Shown here in pieces: positions 1 through 7,829 of a stretch of DNA of 64,000 bases. The stretch is from positions 59,681-123,680 of the forward strand of contig NZ_FOMQ01000015.1 in assembly GCF_900112675.1 (NCBI RefSeq). Reading direction: 5' to 3'. This DNA is from Paracidovorax konjaci. GTDB lineage: Bacteria > Pseudomonadota > Gammaproteobacteria > Burkholderiales > Burkholderiaceae_C. The notes below the pieces were generated by a model that was given only the letters and a program-made list of their open reading frames with translations, was not told where the DNA came from and made no database searches. Made by a program: the position numbers and the translations under genes. Position 1 is the stretch's first letter; every line of letters begins with the position of its first letter.

Positions 1-35
1 TTATCCGGTCCAGCAAAAATAAGAATTTTTTCTGA

Positions 36-88
36 CCCGACGCTCAAGCCGATCCGCTTGCAGCGTCGGCTTAGATGCTTTGTTAAAC
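36..88 (+). other. attC-like recombination site, upstream, degenerate
   Basis: The stretch carries an imperfect inverted pair TCAAGCCGA / TCGGCTTA and ends with GTTAAAC at 82-88, which fits the GTTRRRY core of integron attC sites. The left RYYYAAC core is degenerate. The downstream ORF starts 13 bp after the core, the usual spacing of a cassette gene. The call depends on the better site after the gene and is an inference. Confidence 0.5.
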
Positions 89-101
89 CTCAAGAGACGA
101 C

Positions 102-1145
102 ATGGACTTCCCTGGTGAAAAGCTAGTGATCAAACTCTGGGAAACACTGACCGAGAAGGGAATCGGGGCATTGCTTTCGCCGTGGCAAGCTACCCGAGAA
201 GGCCGGGCAAGAAACGAGGTCCGCCGACATGAGATCCTCATCTTGGCGCAGGCAGAAACGGACGCTGTTGATATCCGATCAGGCAAGAAGCAACTTCGTC
301 CAGATGGCACTTTACTGCTCACAGGCGCAGCGGGTATTCCGCCTGCCGCTGAAGAGCGCATTGAACCAACGCTAGCGTACTCAACCATGGTTGAGTACGG
401 CAGCAGGGCCGCCGCGGCGGCAGTGGCTCGTTCAGAAATTAACGCAACGAAGGCTATCCTATTTGCGGAAGAGCAACTTGCAAACGACGCGCAGATTCCA
501 TCCGATCAGAATGTGGACGAAGACTGGCTATTCGTGTGGCGTGAGCACGCTGGCAAGGTGTCTACTGAGGATCTACAAAGGTTGTGGGGCAGTGTTTTGG
601 CAGGTGAGGTGAAGACGCCTGGTAAGTATTCGATTCGGACGCTGGATTTTCTGAAGGCGCTTTCTAAGGTGGAAGCCGAAATGATTGGCAAGTTAGCGAG
701 CTATGTCATAAACGGGTGCATCGCTAGCGGCCAAATGGAATACCTAATATCCAAAGGCCTGTCATTATCGACGCTGCTACAAATGCAAGAGATAGGGGTT
801 GTCTCTGGCGTCGAGTCTCTAGGGCTTACTAGGACCTACAAGTCAGTCGTGGAAGGCAAATTCATCCGGGCACTCGTGTCGCACAGCAAGGCACTAGTCG
901 TGGAGCACGAAGACGCCTCGAAAACGCTTGATTTCGACATTTATACGCTCACGGCCGTCGGTAGGCAGGTACTCGAACTAGGCTCATTCGAGCCTGACAT
1001 AGAGTACTTGCGCTTAGTCGGGAAGGAGTTCGCTAAAAATGGTTTCTCAGTCAAACTTGCCGACTGGCAGAACTTATCAGAAACCCAGGGAAATTACTTC
1101 AATGGAATAGAAATCCCAGGTGATGATCCTCCCTCCGAGGCTTAA
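102..1145 (+). CDS. DUF2806 protein, probable integron cassette gene
   Basis: A 347-residue protein that I match to the DUF2806 family by its N-terminus (PGEKLVIKLWETL, then LLSPWQATREGRA) and the central WLFVWREHAGKVSTEDLQRL segment. It has no signal peptide or clear membrane span and is probably cytoplasmic; the family function is unknown. Base composition is visibly lower in G+C than the rest of the window, with codons such as TTA, AGG and CTA that are rare elsewhere. It lies between two attC-like sites with no promoter of its own visible, as expected for an integron cassette. The start is the first ATG after GTTAAAC, preceded by CAAGAGA. A phage-defence or stress role is possible for a cassette gene, but nothing in the sequence proves it. 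Confidence 0.8.
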   Translation: MDFPGEKLVIKLWETLTEKGIGALLSPWQATREGRARNEVRRHEILILAQAETDAVDIRSGKKQLRPDGTLLLTGAAGIPPAAEERIEPTLAYSTMVEYGSRAAAAAVARSEINATKAILFAEEQLANDAQIPSDQNVDEDWLFVWREHAGKVSTEDLQRLWGSVLAGEVKTPGKYSIRTLDFLKALSKVEAEMIGKLASYVINGCIASGQMEYLISKGLSLSTLLQMQEIGVVSGVESLGLTRTYKSVVEGKFIRALVSHSKALVVEHEDASKTLDFDIYTLTAVGRQVLELGSFEPDIEYLRLVGKEFAKNGFSVKLADWQNLSETQGNYFNGIEIPGDDPPSEA

Positions 1146-1208
1146 CCGGCCACTCAACTCGGACCTTTCGCGGTAGGTCGCGAGAGGTCGGTTAGTTTTA
1201 CGTTGAAT
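1140..1208 (+). other. attC recombination site of the DUF2806 cassette
   Basis: The 69-bp element begins with GCTTAAC (RYYYAAC), overlapping the stop codon of the preceding gene, and ends with GTTGAAT (GTTRRRY). Between them are the imperfect complementary arms ACTCGGACCT and AGGTCGGTTAG around a short loop. Core sequences, length and position directly after a cassette ORF all fit an integron attC site. No integrase gene is in the window. Confidence 0.65.
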
Positions 1209-1293
1209 GCTTTCTTGATCCCACCAGCGGCGGCTCATAGCCGATTGCTGCCTTACGATTCAATCAGCTTTCAGCCAATCATGGCCGACTACC

Positions 1294-1482
1294 TCACCGC
1301 TGAGCGTCCTCCCAGCACATTCCTACGCCAAGGCCAAGCAACACCAGCATGATGCCGTACCACCCAGTAAACCAACTGAGCGCCGCCGCCAAAAATACTG
1401 CAATGACCAGCGATATGAGGGTGAGAAGCCCCACGCGCCAATGAATTGCCAATATCGCAATCAATTCAACCAGCGCATCCAT
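1294..1482 (-). CDS. small two-span membrane protein, unknown
   Basis: A 62-residue protein beginning MDALVELIAI and ending CWEDAQR. Two hydrophobic stretches (about residues 17-36 and 39-56) predict a small inner-membrane hairpin. No Shine-Dalgarno sequence is clear before this ATG; an in-frame ATG at 1551 would add 23 polar residues. It is in opposite orientation to the DUF2806 gene and just past the attC site, so it marks the edge of the integron-like segment or a reversed cassette. I do not know a function. Confidence 0.5.
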   Translation of the reverse strand: MDALVELIAILAIHWRVGLLTLISLVIAVFLAAALSWFTGWYGIMLVLLGLGVGMCWEDAQR

Positions 1483-1559
1483 AGGATCGGTCTCAGGTTC
1501 TGAATATAGGTTTGCGGCCGATGGTAGTCGCTGCTCCGGCTTGTGGCCCATGGAGCGTG

Positions 1560-2000
1560 CTGACTTTGTTGACGCTTCGGTGGCGGAAATGTCTCTCGCG
1601 CTGGTGAGCGTCTTACTCGGAAAAGACGAGCACGCTTCCGGCAAGTATGGCCGCCACACCATCTTCGCGGCGCGAAGCGCTCGCGCAGCCAGGGCCGAGC
1701 GAAGCGATGGCCCGTGTGCTCCCCACCCCCTTCTGGATGCGCCTGGGGCGCGCAGGGCGCGGGGTGGCGGGTGTGCCGCAGGACACACCCGCTTCGTGAT
1801 CTGGCTCGCCGTGGTTGCCCGCGCGAAGCGCGCAGCGCGCAGCGAGTTCCACGGCGCACCCCGCGACCGAGCACCCCAGGTTGCTCCGCAGCGCAGCGAA
1901 GGGGTCGCAGACAGCAGGGTCGCCCTTTCTTTGGTTACTTTCTTTCGGCGAAGCGAAAGAAAGTGACTCGCCCGCCGGGGCGAGACCCGGCCCCGGAACT
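1560..2000. repeat. GC-rich dispersed intergenic element with perfect hairpin
   Basis: This stretch has no convincing gene. It contains a perfect inverted repeat, CTTTCTTTCG-gcgaag-CGAAAGAAAG, at 1938-1963, followed by a GC-rich tail. From memory, similar TTTCTTTGGTTACTTTCTTT-type sequences recur in intergenic regions of Comamonadaceae and Xanthomonadaceae, so I treat it as a dispersed repeat. Long overlapping ORFs here are artefacts of high G+C. Confidence 0.5.
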
Positions 2001-2023
2001 CAACCCAGCACCAACTGCAAAAA

Positions 2024-2071
2024 CAATAGCAAACTATCCAATGAATCCGGCGGCATGGAGCCCAAAACACC
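2024..2071 (+). repeat. dispersed repeat R1, copy A (left arm lost)
   Basis: ATAGCAAACTATCCAATG followed by AATCCGGCGGCATGGAGC matches the right arm and tail of the R1 family described under findings. The left palindrome arm is degraded to an A-rich run. The copy lies just 3' of the nrtD stop codon. Confidence 0.75.
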
Positions 2072-2091
2072 CCAAACCAGCCCCCACCTCC

Positions 2092-2904
2092 TCAGGCCGC
2101 CTTCTCCACATGCCCCTGCCGCGTGTACAGAAAATCGATCACCGCCTTCCTGCACTGCAAATACACCGCGTCCTCCGCCAACTGCACCCGGCTCCGCGGC
2201 CGCGGGATCTCCACCGCCAGCACCTCGCCGATGGTCGCCGCCGGTCCGTTGGTCAGCATCACGATCTTGTCGGAGAGCAGCACGGCCTCGTCCACGTCGT
2301 GGGTGACCATCACCACGGTGCTGTGGGTGCGCGCCACGATGTCCAGGAGTTCGTCCTGCAGCTTGGCGCGCGTGAGGGCGTCGAGGGCGCCGAAGGGTTC
2401 GTCCATGAGCAGCACCTGCGGCTCCATCGACAGCGCCCGGGCGATGCCCACGCGCTGCTTCATGCCGCCGGAGATCTCGCCGGGGCGCTTGTGCGTGGCG
2501 TGGGTGAGGCCCACCAGGGCCAGGGCGGCGGCGGTGCGTTCCTTGAGGCGCGCTTTCGATTCGGTGGCGCCGAAGACGCGCTCCACGGCCAGGTGGACGT
2601 TGCCCTCGCAGGTGAGCCAGGGCAGCAGCGAGTGGTTCTGGAAGACGACGGCGCGGTCCGGGCCGGGGCCCTTGATTTCCTTGTTGGCGCAGATCAGCGT
2701 GCCGGCGGTGGGCGTGGTCAGGCCCGCGATGAGGTTCAGCAGCGTGGATTTGCCGCAGCCCGAGTGGCCGATGAGCGAGACGAATTCGCCTTTGGCGATC
2801 GTGAGGTCGATGCCGCGCAGCGCGGGGAAGTTGCCCTTGGCGGTGCGGAAGGTCTGCTCCACGCCCTGGATCTCGATGAACTTGGTGTTGAACGGTGGTT
2901 GCAT
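2092..2904 (-). CDS. nrtD: nitrate/nitrite ABC transporter ATP-binding protein
   Basis: This 270-residue ATPase would energise import of nitrate, nitrite or a related anion. It has Walker A GHSGCGKST (46-54), a Q-loop VVFQN (86-90), signature ISGGMKQR (about 144-151) and Walker B LLMDEP (165-170). The whole resembles the NrtD/TauB/SsuB group, and the assignment to nitrate comes from the adjacent NrtA-like protein and the NasT regulator. The ATG at 2904 is preceded by CAGGAG on the coding strand. It is the last gene of the minus-strand operon nrtA-nrtB-nrtD. A cyanate or sulfonate transporter is the main alternative. Confidence 0.85.
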   Translation of the reverse strand: MQPPFNTKFIEIQGVEQTFRTAKGNFPALRGIDLTIAKGEFVSLIGHSGCGKSTLLNLIAGLTTPTAGTLICANKEIKGPGPDRAVVFQNHSLLPWLTCEGNVHLAVERVFGATESKARLKERTAAALALVGLTHATHKRPGEISGGMKQRVGIARALSMEPQVLLMDEPFGALDALTRAKLQDELLDIVARTHSTVVMVTHDVDEAVLLSDKIVMLTNGPAATIGEVLAVEIPRPRSRVQLAEDAVYLQCRKAVIDFLYTRQGHVEKAA

Positions 2905-2984
2905 GAGGAGGGACTCCTGGATGTTTCGGAGGGGAGGGGGGGAGCGGTGCCTGACCGGGGTGGCGCGGCGCAGGCAGGCGTGGA

Positions 2985-3977
2985 TCAGGCCTTCACTTCT
3001 TCGAACGAGAAGGCCGTGGCCAGCTTGACGAGCGCGTATTCGAGCAGCAGCCCGACGATGCCGATCACGAAGATGGCGATGAGGATGTTCTTGACGTTCA
3101 GGTTGTTCCACTCGTCCCACACCCAGAAGCCGATGCCCACGCCGCCGGTCAGCATTTCTGCCGCGACGATCACGAGCCAGGCGGTGCCCACGGCCAGGCG
3201 CACGCCGGTGAGCATGTAGGGCAGCACCGAGGGGAAGAGGATGGTGGTGGCGATCTTCCATTCGGAGAGGTTCAGCACGCGGGCCACGTTCATGTAGTCC
3301 TGCGGCACGCGCTGCACGCCCACGGCGGTGTTGATGACCATGGGCCAGATGGAGCAGATGAAGATGGTCCAGATGGCGGCCGGGTTGGCGCCCTTGAAGA
3401 CCAGCAGGCCGATGGGCAGCCACGCGAGCGGCGAGACCGGGCGCAGCAGGCTGATGAGCGGGTTGAACATGCGCGAGAGGAAGGTGAAGCGCCCAATCAC
3501 GAAGCCCGCCGGGATGCCCACCACGGCCGCGAGGCCGAAGCCCACGGCCACGCGCTCCAGCGAGGCCAGCACGTTCCAGCCCACGCCCTGGTCGTTGGGG
3601 CCGTTGCGGTAGAAGGGGTGGCTGAACAGCTCCACGGCCTGCTTCCAGGTGTCGGCCGGGTTGGGGATGCTGCCGCCCGTGGTGCTCGAGACGACGGCCC
3701 ACACCACCAGCAGCAGGCCGATGCCGCAGGCCGGCGGCAGCACCGCGAGCCAGAAGCGCCGCAGCGCGGCCGAGGGTTCGCGCGGCGGCCGGGTCGTGGG
3801 GGCGGCGGCGGCAGCGGCAGAAGCCGCGGAGGCCGCGGTGGGCGAGGGGGTCTTGGCAAGGGGTGGCGGCATGGTGGTGGCGGCAGCCCCGTGGGGCTGG
3901 GATGGGGCGGCGGATGCGGATGCGGATGCGGATGCGGATGAAGGCTCCGCGGGGGCGTGGAAGACGGCGCTGACCAT
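2985..3977 (-). CDS. nrtB: nitrate/nitrite ABC transporter permease
   Basis: A 330-residue inner-membrane permease of the BPD_transp_1 family (NrtB/TauC type). About six spans follow residue 75, and a coupling EAA-type loop is visible around ARVLNLSEWKIATTILFPSV. The N-terminus is unusual: roughly 70 residues of Ser/Ala/Pro low complexity, including a Ser-Ala run encoded by a hexanucleotide repeat, precede the first span. The start at 3977 is supported by GAAGGAG just upstream; a later ATG (MPPPLAK) would remove only half of the tail. It lies between nrtA and nrtD in one operon. Confidence 0.88.
   Translation of the reverse strand: MVSAVFHAPAEPSSASASASASAAPSQPHGAAATTMPPPLAKTPSPTAASAASAAAAAAPTTRPPREPSAALRRFWLAVLPPACGIGLLLVVWAVVSSTTGGSIPNPADTWKQAVELFSHPFYRNGPNDQGVGWNVLASLERVAVGFGLAAVVGIPAGFVIGRFTFLSRMFNPLISLLRPVSPLAWLPIGLLVFKGANPAAIWTIFICSIWPMVINTAVGVQRVPQDYMNVARVLNLSEWKIATTILFPSVLPYMLTGVRLAVGTAWLVIVAAEMLTGGVGIGFWVWDEWNNLNVKNILIAIFVIGIVGLLLEYALVKLATAFSFEEVKA
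3912..3941 (+). repeat. hexanucleotide tandem repeat inside nrtB
   Basis: Four perfect GGATGC units plus a fifth (GGATGA) lie in the 5' part of nrtB and encode alternating Ser-Ala on the minus strand. Because the unit is six bases, slippage would lengthen or shorten the N-terminal tail without a frameshift. Confidence 0.9.
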
Positions 3978-4059
3978 GGGGGCTCCTTCGCTGCGATGCG
4001 GTTAGTGGGGCGGGACGGGTCGTGCGGGGCGGGGTCGTGCGGGCGTGCCGTGCGGAGGA

Positions 4060-5304
4060 TCAGGCCCGGACCTTGAATCCGTCCGCGTATTTGGCGGGGT
4101 CCTTGCCGTCCCAGACGACGCCGTCCACCAGCTTGCTCGTGCGCATTTCGCTCTTCGGGAGCGGTGCCTTGGCGGCGGTGGCGGCCTGCTTGTAGAGGTC
4201 GATGCGGTTGATGGATTTCGCCACGCCCAGGTAGTCGGGGTGGTCCTTCAGCAGGCCCCAGCGCTTGTGCTGCGTGAGGAACCACATGCCGTCCGACAGG
4301 TAGGGGAAGTTCACCGCGCCGTCGTTGTAGAACTTCATGTAGTCGGGGTCGTCCCAGGTCTTGCCCAGGCCGTCCTGGTAGCGGCCCAGGATGCGCTGGT
4401 TGATGGCGTCCACGCCGGTGTTCACGTAGGCCTTGCCGGCGATGGTCTCGGCCATCTTGTTCTTGTTGGCCAGGCTCTCGTCGATCCAGCGGCTGGCCTC
4501 CAGGATGGCGGCGGTCACGGCGCGCGCGGTGTTGGGGTATTTCTGCACGAACTCCGAGGTCGTGCCCAGCACCTTCTCGGGGTGGTCCTTCCAGATCGCC
4601 TGGGTGGTGGTGGCCGTGATGCCGATGCCGTCCATGATGGCGCGGTGGTTCCAGGGCTCGCCCACGCAGAAGCCGTCCATGTTGCCCACGCGCATGTTGG
4701 CCACCATCTGCGGTGGCGGCACGGTGATGACCTTGGCGCCCTTGAGCGGGTCGATGCCGTTGGCGGCCAGCCAGTAGTAGAGCCACATGGCGTGCGTGCC
4801 CGTGGGGAAGGTCTGCGCGAAGGTGTAGTCGCGTTTTTCGGTGGCCATGAGCTTGGCGAGCGATGCGCCGTTCACGGCGCCCTTGTCGGCGAGCTTCTTG
4901 CTGAGCGTGATGGCCTGGCCGTTGTTGTTCAGGGTCATGAGCACGGCCATGTCCTTCTTGGGGCCGCCCAGGCCCAGGTGCACGCCGTACACCAGCCCGT
5001 AGAGCACGTGCGCGAAGTCCAGCTCGCCGTTCACGAGCTTGTCGCGCACGCCGGCCCAGCTCGCTTCCTTGCTGGGGATGATCTTCACGCCGTATTTCTC
5101 GTCGATGCCCAGCACCGAGGCCATCACCACGCTGGCGCAGTCGGTGAGGGGAATGAAGCCGATCTTCACTTCCTTCTTCTCGGGGGCATCGGAGCCGGCG
5201 GCATGCACGAGCGCGCGCAGCGCCGGGCTCACGCCGACGGCGCCCACCGCGGCGGCCTGCAGGACGGTACGGCGGTGGAGGCTGGTTTTCGAGAGGTCGG
5301 TCAT
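4060..5304 (-). CDS. nrtA: nitrate/nitrite-binding periplasmic protein, NrtA type
   Basis: A 414-residue binding protein of the NrtA/NasF family that would deliver nitrate or nitrite to NrtBD. The N-terminus has a Tat-like signal (HRRTVLQAAA, residues 10-19) and the mature part starts near KIGFIPLTDCASVVMA, typical of the family. Further family-like blocks include FPTGTHAMWLYYWLAANGI and GNMDGFCVGEPWNHRA. The ATG at 5304 is preceded by AAGGAA. Expression is probably controlled by the sigma-54 promoter and leader terminator described separately. It could act as the NasS-type sensor partner of NasT, but its Tat signal argues for the transport role. Confidence 0.88.
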   Translation of the reverse strand: MTDLSKTSLHRRTVLQAAAVGAVGVSPALRALVHAAGSDAPEKKEVKIGFIPLTDCASVVMASVLGIDEKYGVKIIPSKEASWAGVRDKLVNGELDFAHVLYGLVYGVHLGLGGPKKDMAVLMTLNNNGQAITLSKKLADKGAVNGASLAKLMATEKRDYTFAQTFPTGTHAMWLYYWLAANGIDPLKGAKVITVPPPQMVANMRVGNMDGFCVGEPWNHRAIMDGIGITATTTQAIWKDHPEKVLGTTSEFVQKYPNTARAVTAAILEASRWIDESLANKNKMAETIAGKAYVNTGVDAINQRILGRYQDGLGKTWDDPDYMKFYNDGAVNFPYLSDGMWFLTQHKRWGLLKDHPDYLGVAKSINRIDLYKQAATAAKAPLPKSEMRTSKLVDGVVWDGKDPAKYADGFKVRA

Positions 5305-5517
5305 GAAGGCTTTCCTTGGAAACGGTGCGGGCCGCGTGCGGCCCGGCGACAAACAAAAAAAGGCGTCCTCACGCCGCGGTGTGCGGGCCCTGGCGATCCC
5401 TCGGGGAGGGGGATCGGCTGCCGGGGCCGCGCGCTGCGCGGGTGGGGACGCCTTTGTCCGGTGCTGCCGCGTCCCGCCCGCCGTTGGGAGGTCCGCAGCC
5501 TGGACCGCCATCGGTCC
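5305..5517 (-). promoter_or_regulatory. nrtA leader RNA, probable NasT-controlled attenuator
   Basis: The predicted transcript from the sigma-54 promoter has about 210 nt before nrtA. It can form an early hairpin (GGACCG-ATGG-CGGTCC near 5502-5517). A later arm GGCGTCCCCAC at 5442-5452 is complementary to GTGAGGACGCC at 5362-5372, which includes the 3' half of the terminator stem. Such alternative pairings upstream of a terminator suit ANTAR-protein antitermination, and an ANTAR gene lies directly upstream. I did not find textbook ANTAR hexaloops, so the mechanism is inferred. Confidence 0.6.
5355..5375 (-). terminator. intrinsic terminator within nrtA leader
   Basis: Read on the minus strand: GGCGT-GAGG-ACGCC followed by seven T residues. 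The stem-loop and U-tract sit 51 bp before the nrtA start codon, inside the untranslated leader, which marks it as an attenuator rather than a gene-end terminator. Confidence 0.8.
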
Positions 5518-5528
5518 GCCGGTGTCAT

Positions 5529-5544
5529 TGCAAGCGCTGTGCCA
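5529..5544 (-). promoter_or_regulatory. sigma-54 promoter of the nrt operon
   Basis: The minus strand reads TGGCAC-agcgc-TTGCA, an exact match to the sigma-54 -24/-12 consensus with five bases between the blocks. It faces nrtA, about 225 bp upstream of its start. NtrC-dependent nitrogen control is the expected regime. I did not find a clear NtrC enhancer pair; an R1 repeat copy lies directly upstream. Confidence 0.85.
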
Positions 5545-5561
5545 GCGCTGGGTGGAGGTCG

Positions 5562-5613
5562 ATTTGCTATCGTTTGGATAGCAAACTATTCAATGGATCC
5601 GGCGGCATGGAGC
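5562..5613 (+). repeat. dispersed repeat R1, copy B (intact palindrome)
   Basis: TTTGCTATC-gtttg-GATAGCAAA is a perfect 9-bp-arm palindrome, followed by CTATTCAATG and GATCCGGCGGCATGGAGC. It lies upstream of the nrt sigma-54 promoter and 3' of nasT. Confidence 0.9.
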
Positions 5614-5763
5614 CGTTCTGGTCCACGGGCAGGGACTGCGGGGGGCGCGGTGCGTCTTGGTGCGCGCCGCACTGCCGTTGTGCGGATCGGCGCGGAGGTT
5701 GTGCGCATGCGTTGCCGAAAAGCCCTGTGGACCCACCGAGCGGCGCAGCCGCCCGGGAGCATG

Positions 5764-6390
5764 TCACCCCAGCAAATCCGCCACGTCCAGCATGCGCTGG
5801 GCCACGTCCACCAGCCGCATGCCCTTGTCCATGGCGGTCTTGCGCAGCTTGTCGTAGGCGACCTGTTCGGTCAGGCCCTGGCGCTGCATGAGCAGGCCCT
5901 TGGCGCGGTCGATGGTCTTGCGGTCCTGCAGCGCGCCGCGCGCGTCGGCGAGTTCGGCCTTCAGCGCCTGCTCGTGCTGGAAGCGCGCCATCGCCACGTC
6001 CAGGATCGGGCGGATGCGCTGGGGCGCGAGGCCCGCCACGATGTAGGCGGTGACGCCCGCGGCCACGGCGTCCTTCACGTGGGAGGTGTCCTCGTCGTTG
6101 GTGAACAGCACGATGGGGCGGGGCGCCTCGCGCGTGGCCATCACCACGTGCTCCAGCGCGTCGCGGGCGGCGCTCTCGGCGTCCACGATCACCATGTCCG
6201 GCTGCAACTGCGCGATGCGCTCGCCCAGGAACACGTCGGCCGGCAGCGTGGCGACGAGGTTGAAGCCGTTCTCCAGCAGCCCGATGCGCAGCGCGCGCGA
6301 GCGCTCGGCCTGCACGCGGGCGTGCTCGTCGTCCTCTTCGGCCACCTCCAGGTCGGGGGCCACCACCACGATGCGCAGCGACTCGTTCAT
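5764..6390 (-). CDS. nasT: ANTAR-domain antiterminator, NasT-like
   Basis: A 208-residue regulator with an N-terminal receiver-like domain (RIVVVAPDLE, PDMVIVDAES, ending near residue 135) and a C-terminal ANTAR RNA-binding domain (ALQDRKTIDRAKGLLMQRQG to the end). In NasT-type systems the ANTAR domain binds leader RNA and prevents termination when nitrate is present. The gene is directly upstream of the nrt operon on the same strand, about 370 bp before the leader terminator. An insertion rich in acidic residues (EVAEEDDEHARVQAERS) follows the first strand. No separate nasS gene is in the window. Confidence 0.88.
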   Translation of the reverse strand: MNESLRIVVVAPDLEVAEEDDEHARVQAERSRALRIGLLENGFNLVATLPADVFLGERIAQLQPDMVIVDAESAARDALEHVVMATREAPRPIVLFTNDEDTSHVKDAVAAGVTAYIVAGLAPQRIRPILDVAMARFQHEQALKAELADARGALQDRKTIDRAKGLLMQRQGLTEQVAYDKLRKTAMDKGMRLVDVAQRMLDVADLLG

Positions 6391-6592
6391 ATGCCCCAGC
6401 TTAAAGCAAGAACCACGCCAAATTGGTGCACTGCAGCAGTGCGGCCGCGGCGCACGCGGGCGGCGTCACCCCGGCGCGCTCCAGGATTGGAACTTGCTAT
6501 TAAGCCGGGCTAACCCGATAGCGTGCGGGGCCAGGGTCTTATATACCTCCGGTCCCATGGATCAACCGAATTCAATGGATGGAGCGTGCGAT

Positions 6593-7768
6593 ATGGCGAT
6601 GACAAGGCAGGGAATGGCGCGGGGACCGCGCCGGGCGGCGTTGGCGGGGCTGGCGGGCGCCTGCGCCGTGGCCCTTGGGCTGGCGGGCTGCAGCCGGGTG
6701 CCCGACACCCTGAAGATCGGCGTGGCGCAGCCGCTCTCCGGCCCGCTCTCGGCCCTGGGGCAGGACATGCTCAACGGCGTGCGCCTGGCGGTGGACGAGC
6801 TGAACCAGTCCGGCTTCACCGTGGACGGCAAGCGCGTGACGCTGGAGGTGGTGGCGCAGGACGACCGGGCCGATGCCGCCACGGGCAAGACCGTCGCGCA
6901 GCAGCTGGTGGATGCCGGCGTGGTCGCGGTGGTCGGCCACCTCAACTCCGGAGTGAGCATCGACGCGGCGCCGATCTACGGCACCAAGGGCATCCCGCAG
7001 CTGGCGATCTCCACCAACCCGCGCTTCACCGAACTGGGCCTGCCGGGCACCTTCCGGCTGGTGGCCAACGACACGCTGCAGGCGCGCGCCATGGGGTCCT
7101 TCGCGGCCACGCAGCTCTCGGCCACCCACTATGCGGTGCTCGACGACGGCACGCCCTACGGCAAGGGCCTGGCCGACGGCGCCGCCAAGCAGATCGCCGC
7201 CGAGAAGCGCACCGTGGCCGTGCGCGAATCCTTCGACGACAAGACCACCGATTTCAAGGCGCTGGCGGCGAAGCTGCGCGACGCGCGCGTGGAGGTGATC
7301 GTCACCACGCTCAACGACTTCCAGGTGGTGGCGCTCATCGACGCGCTGGTGCAGGTGGACTACCGGCGGGTGAACATCCTGGGCGGCGACACCATCAAGA
7401 CCACCGACATGCTCAAGGCCGACAAGAAGGTGGACGGCATCTATGCCACCTCGCCCGTGCTGGAGGCGCGCGAGTTCGTCACCGGGCGGCAGTTCCTCGA
7501 CCGCTACAACACCGCCTACAAGAAGGCGCCGGCCTATGGCGGGCACTACAGCTACGACGCCACGTACGTGCTCTCGGCCGCGATCCAGCAGGCCAAGTCG
7601 GGCGAGCCGAAGGAGATCACCAAGGCCCTGCACACCATCAACGGCTATGCGCCCGTCACCGGCACCATGAAGTGGGACGACAAGGGCGAGCAGCGCTACG
7701 GCGCCGTGGGCGTGTACGGCATGCGCGGCGGCAACTGGGAGCTGCGCATGCGCTCCGACCGCTGGTAA
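6593..7768 (+). CDS. branched-chain amino acid ABC transporter binding lipoprotein
   Basis: A 391-residue LivJ/LivK-type substrate-binding protein. The N-terminus is a lipoprotein signal with lipobox LAGC, and the mature part starts with [20 protein letters not shown], the classical Peripla_BP_6 opening. Permease and ATPase genes are not adjacent, so it is an orphan receptor. ATGs also occur at 6557 and 6575, but GGAG at 6580-6583 supports 6593. It is divergent from nasT with a shared intergenic region of 202 bp. The ligand is not evident. Confidence 0.85.
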   Translation: MAMTRQGMARGPRRAALAGLAGACAVALGLAGCSRVPDTLKIGVAQPLSGPLSALGQDMLNGVRLAVDELNQSGFTVDGKRVTLEVVAQDDRADAATGKTVAQQLVDAGVVAVVGHLNSGVSIDAAPIYGTKGIPQLAISTNPRFTELGLPGTFRLVANDTLQARAMGSFAATQLSATHYAVLDDGTPYGKGLADGAAKQIAAEKRTVAVRESFDDKTTDFKALAAKLRDARVEVIVTTLNDFQVVALIDALVQVDYRRVNILGGDTIKTTDMLKADKKVDGIYATSPVLEAREFVTGRQFLDRYNTAYKKAPAYGGHYSYDATYVLSAAIQQAKSGEPKEITKALHTINGYAPVTGTMKWDDKGEQRYGAVGVYGMRGGNWELRMRSDRW

Positions 7769-7829
7769 GCAGGCCCGGCGGCGGGCCCGCCCGGCCGGGG
7801 TGGGGCAGGGCGCCTACACTTGCGCGCCT

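Noticed and set aside
1714..3219. 501-residue open frame across the dispersed element and nrtD
   Set aside because: Composition is repetitive His/Gln/Arg/Gly and it overlaps nrtD antisense; no start signal.
4045..6513. A very long open frame antisense to nrtA and nasT
   Set aside because: It is a shadow of real genes in GC-rich DNA: His/Val/Ala-rich composition, no domain, and it crosses the sigma-54 promoter and leader.
6568..6583. TTCAATGGATGGAGC upstream of the LivK-like gene as an R1 remnant
   Set aside because: The match is too short and broken; it includes the real ribosome-binding site of the gene.
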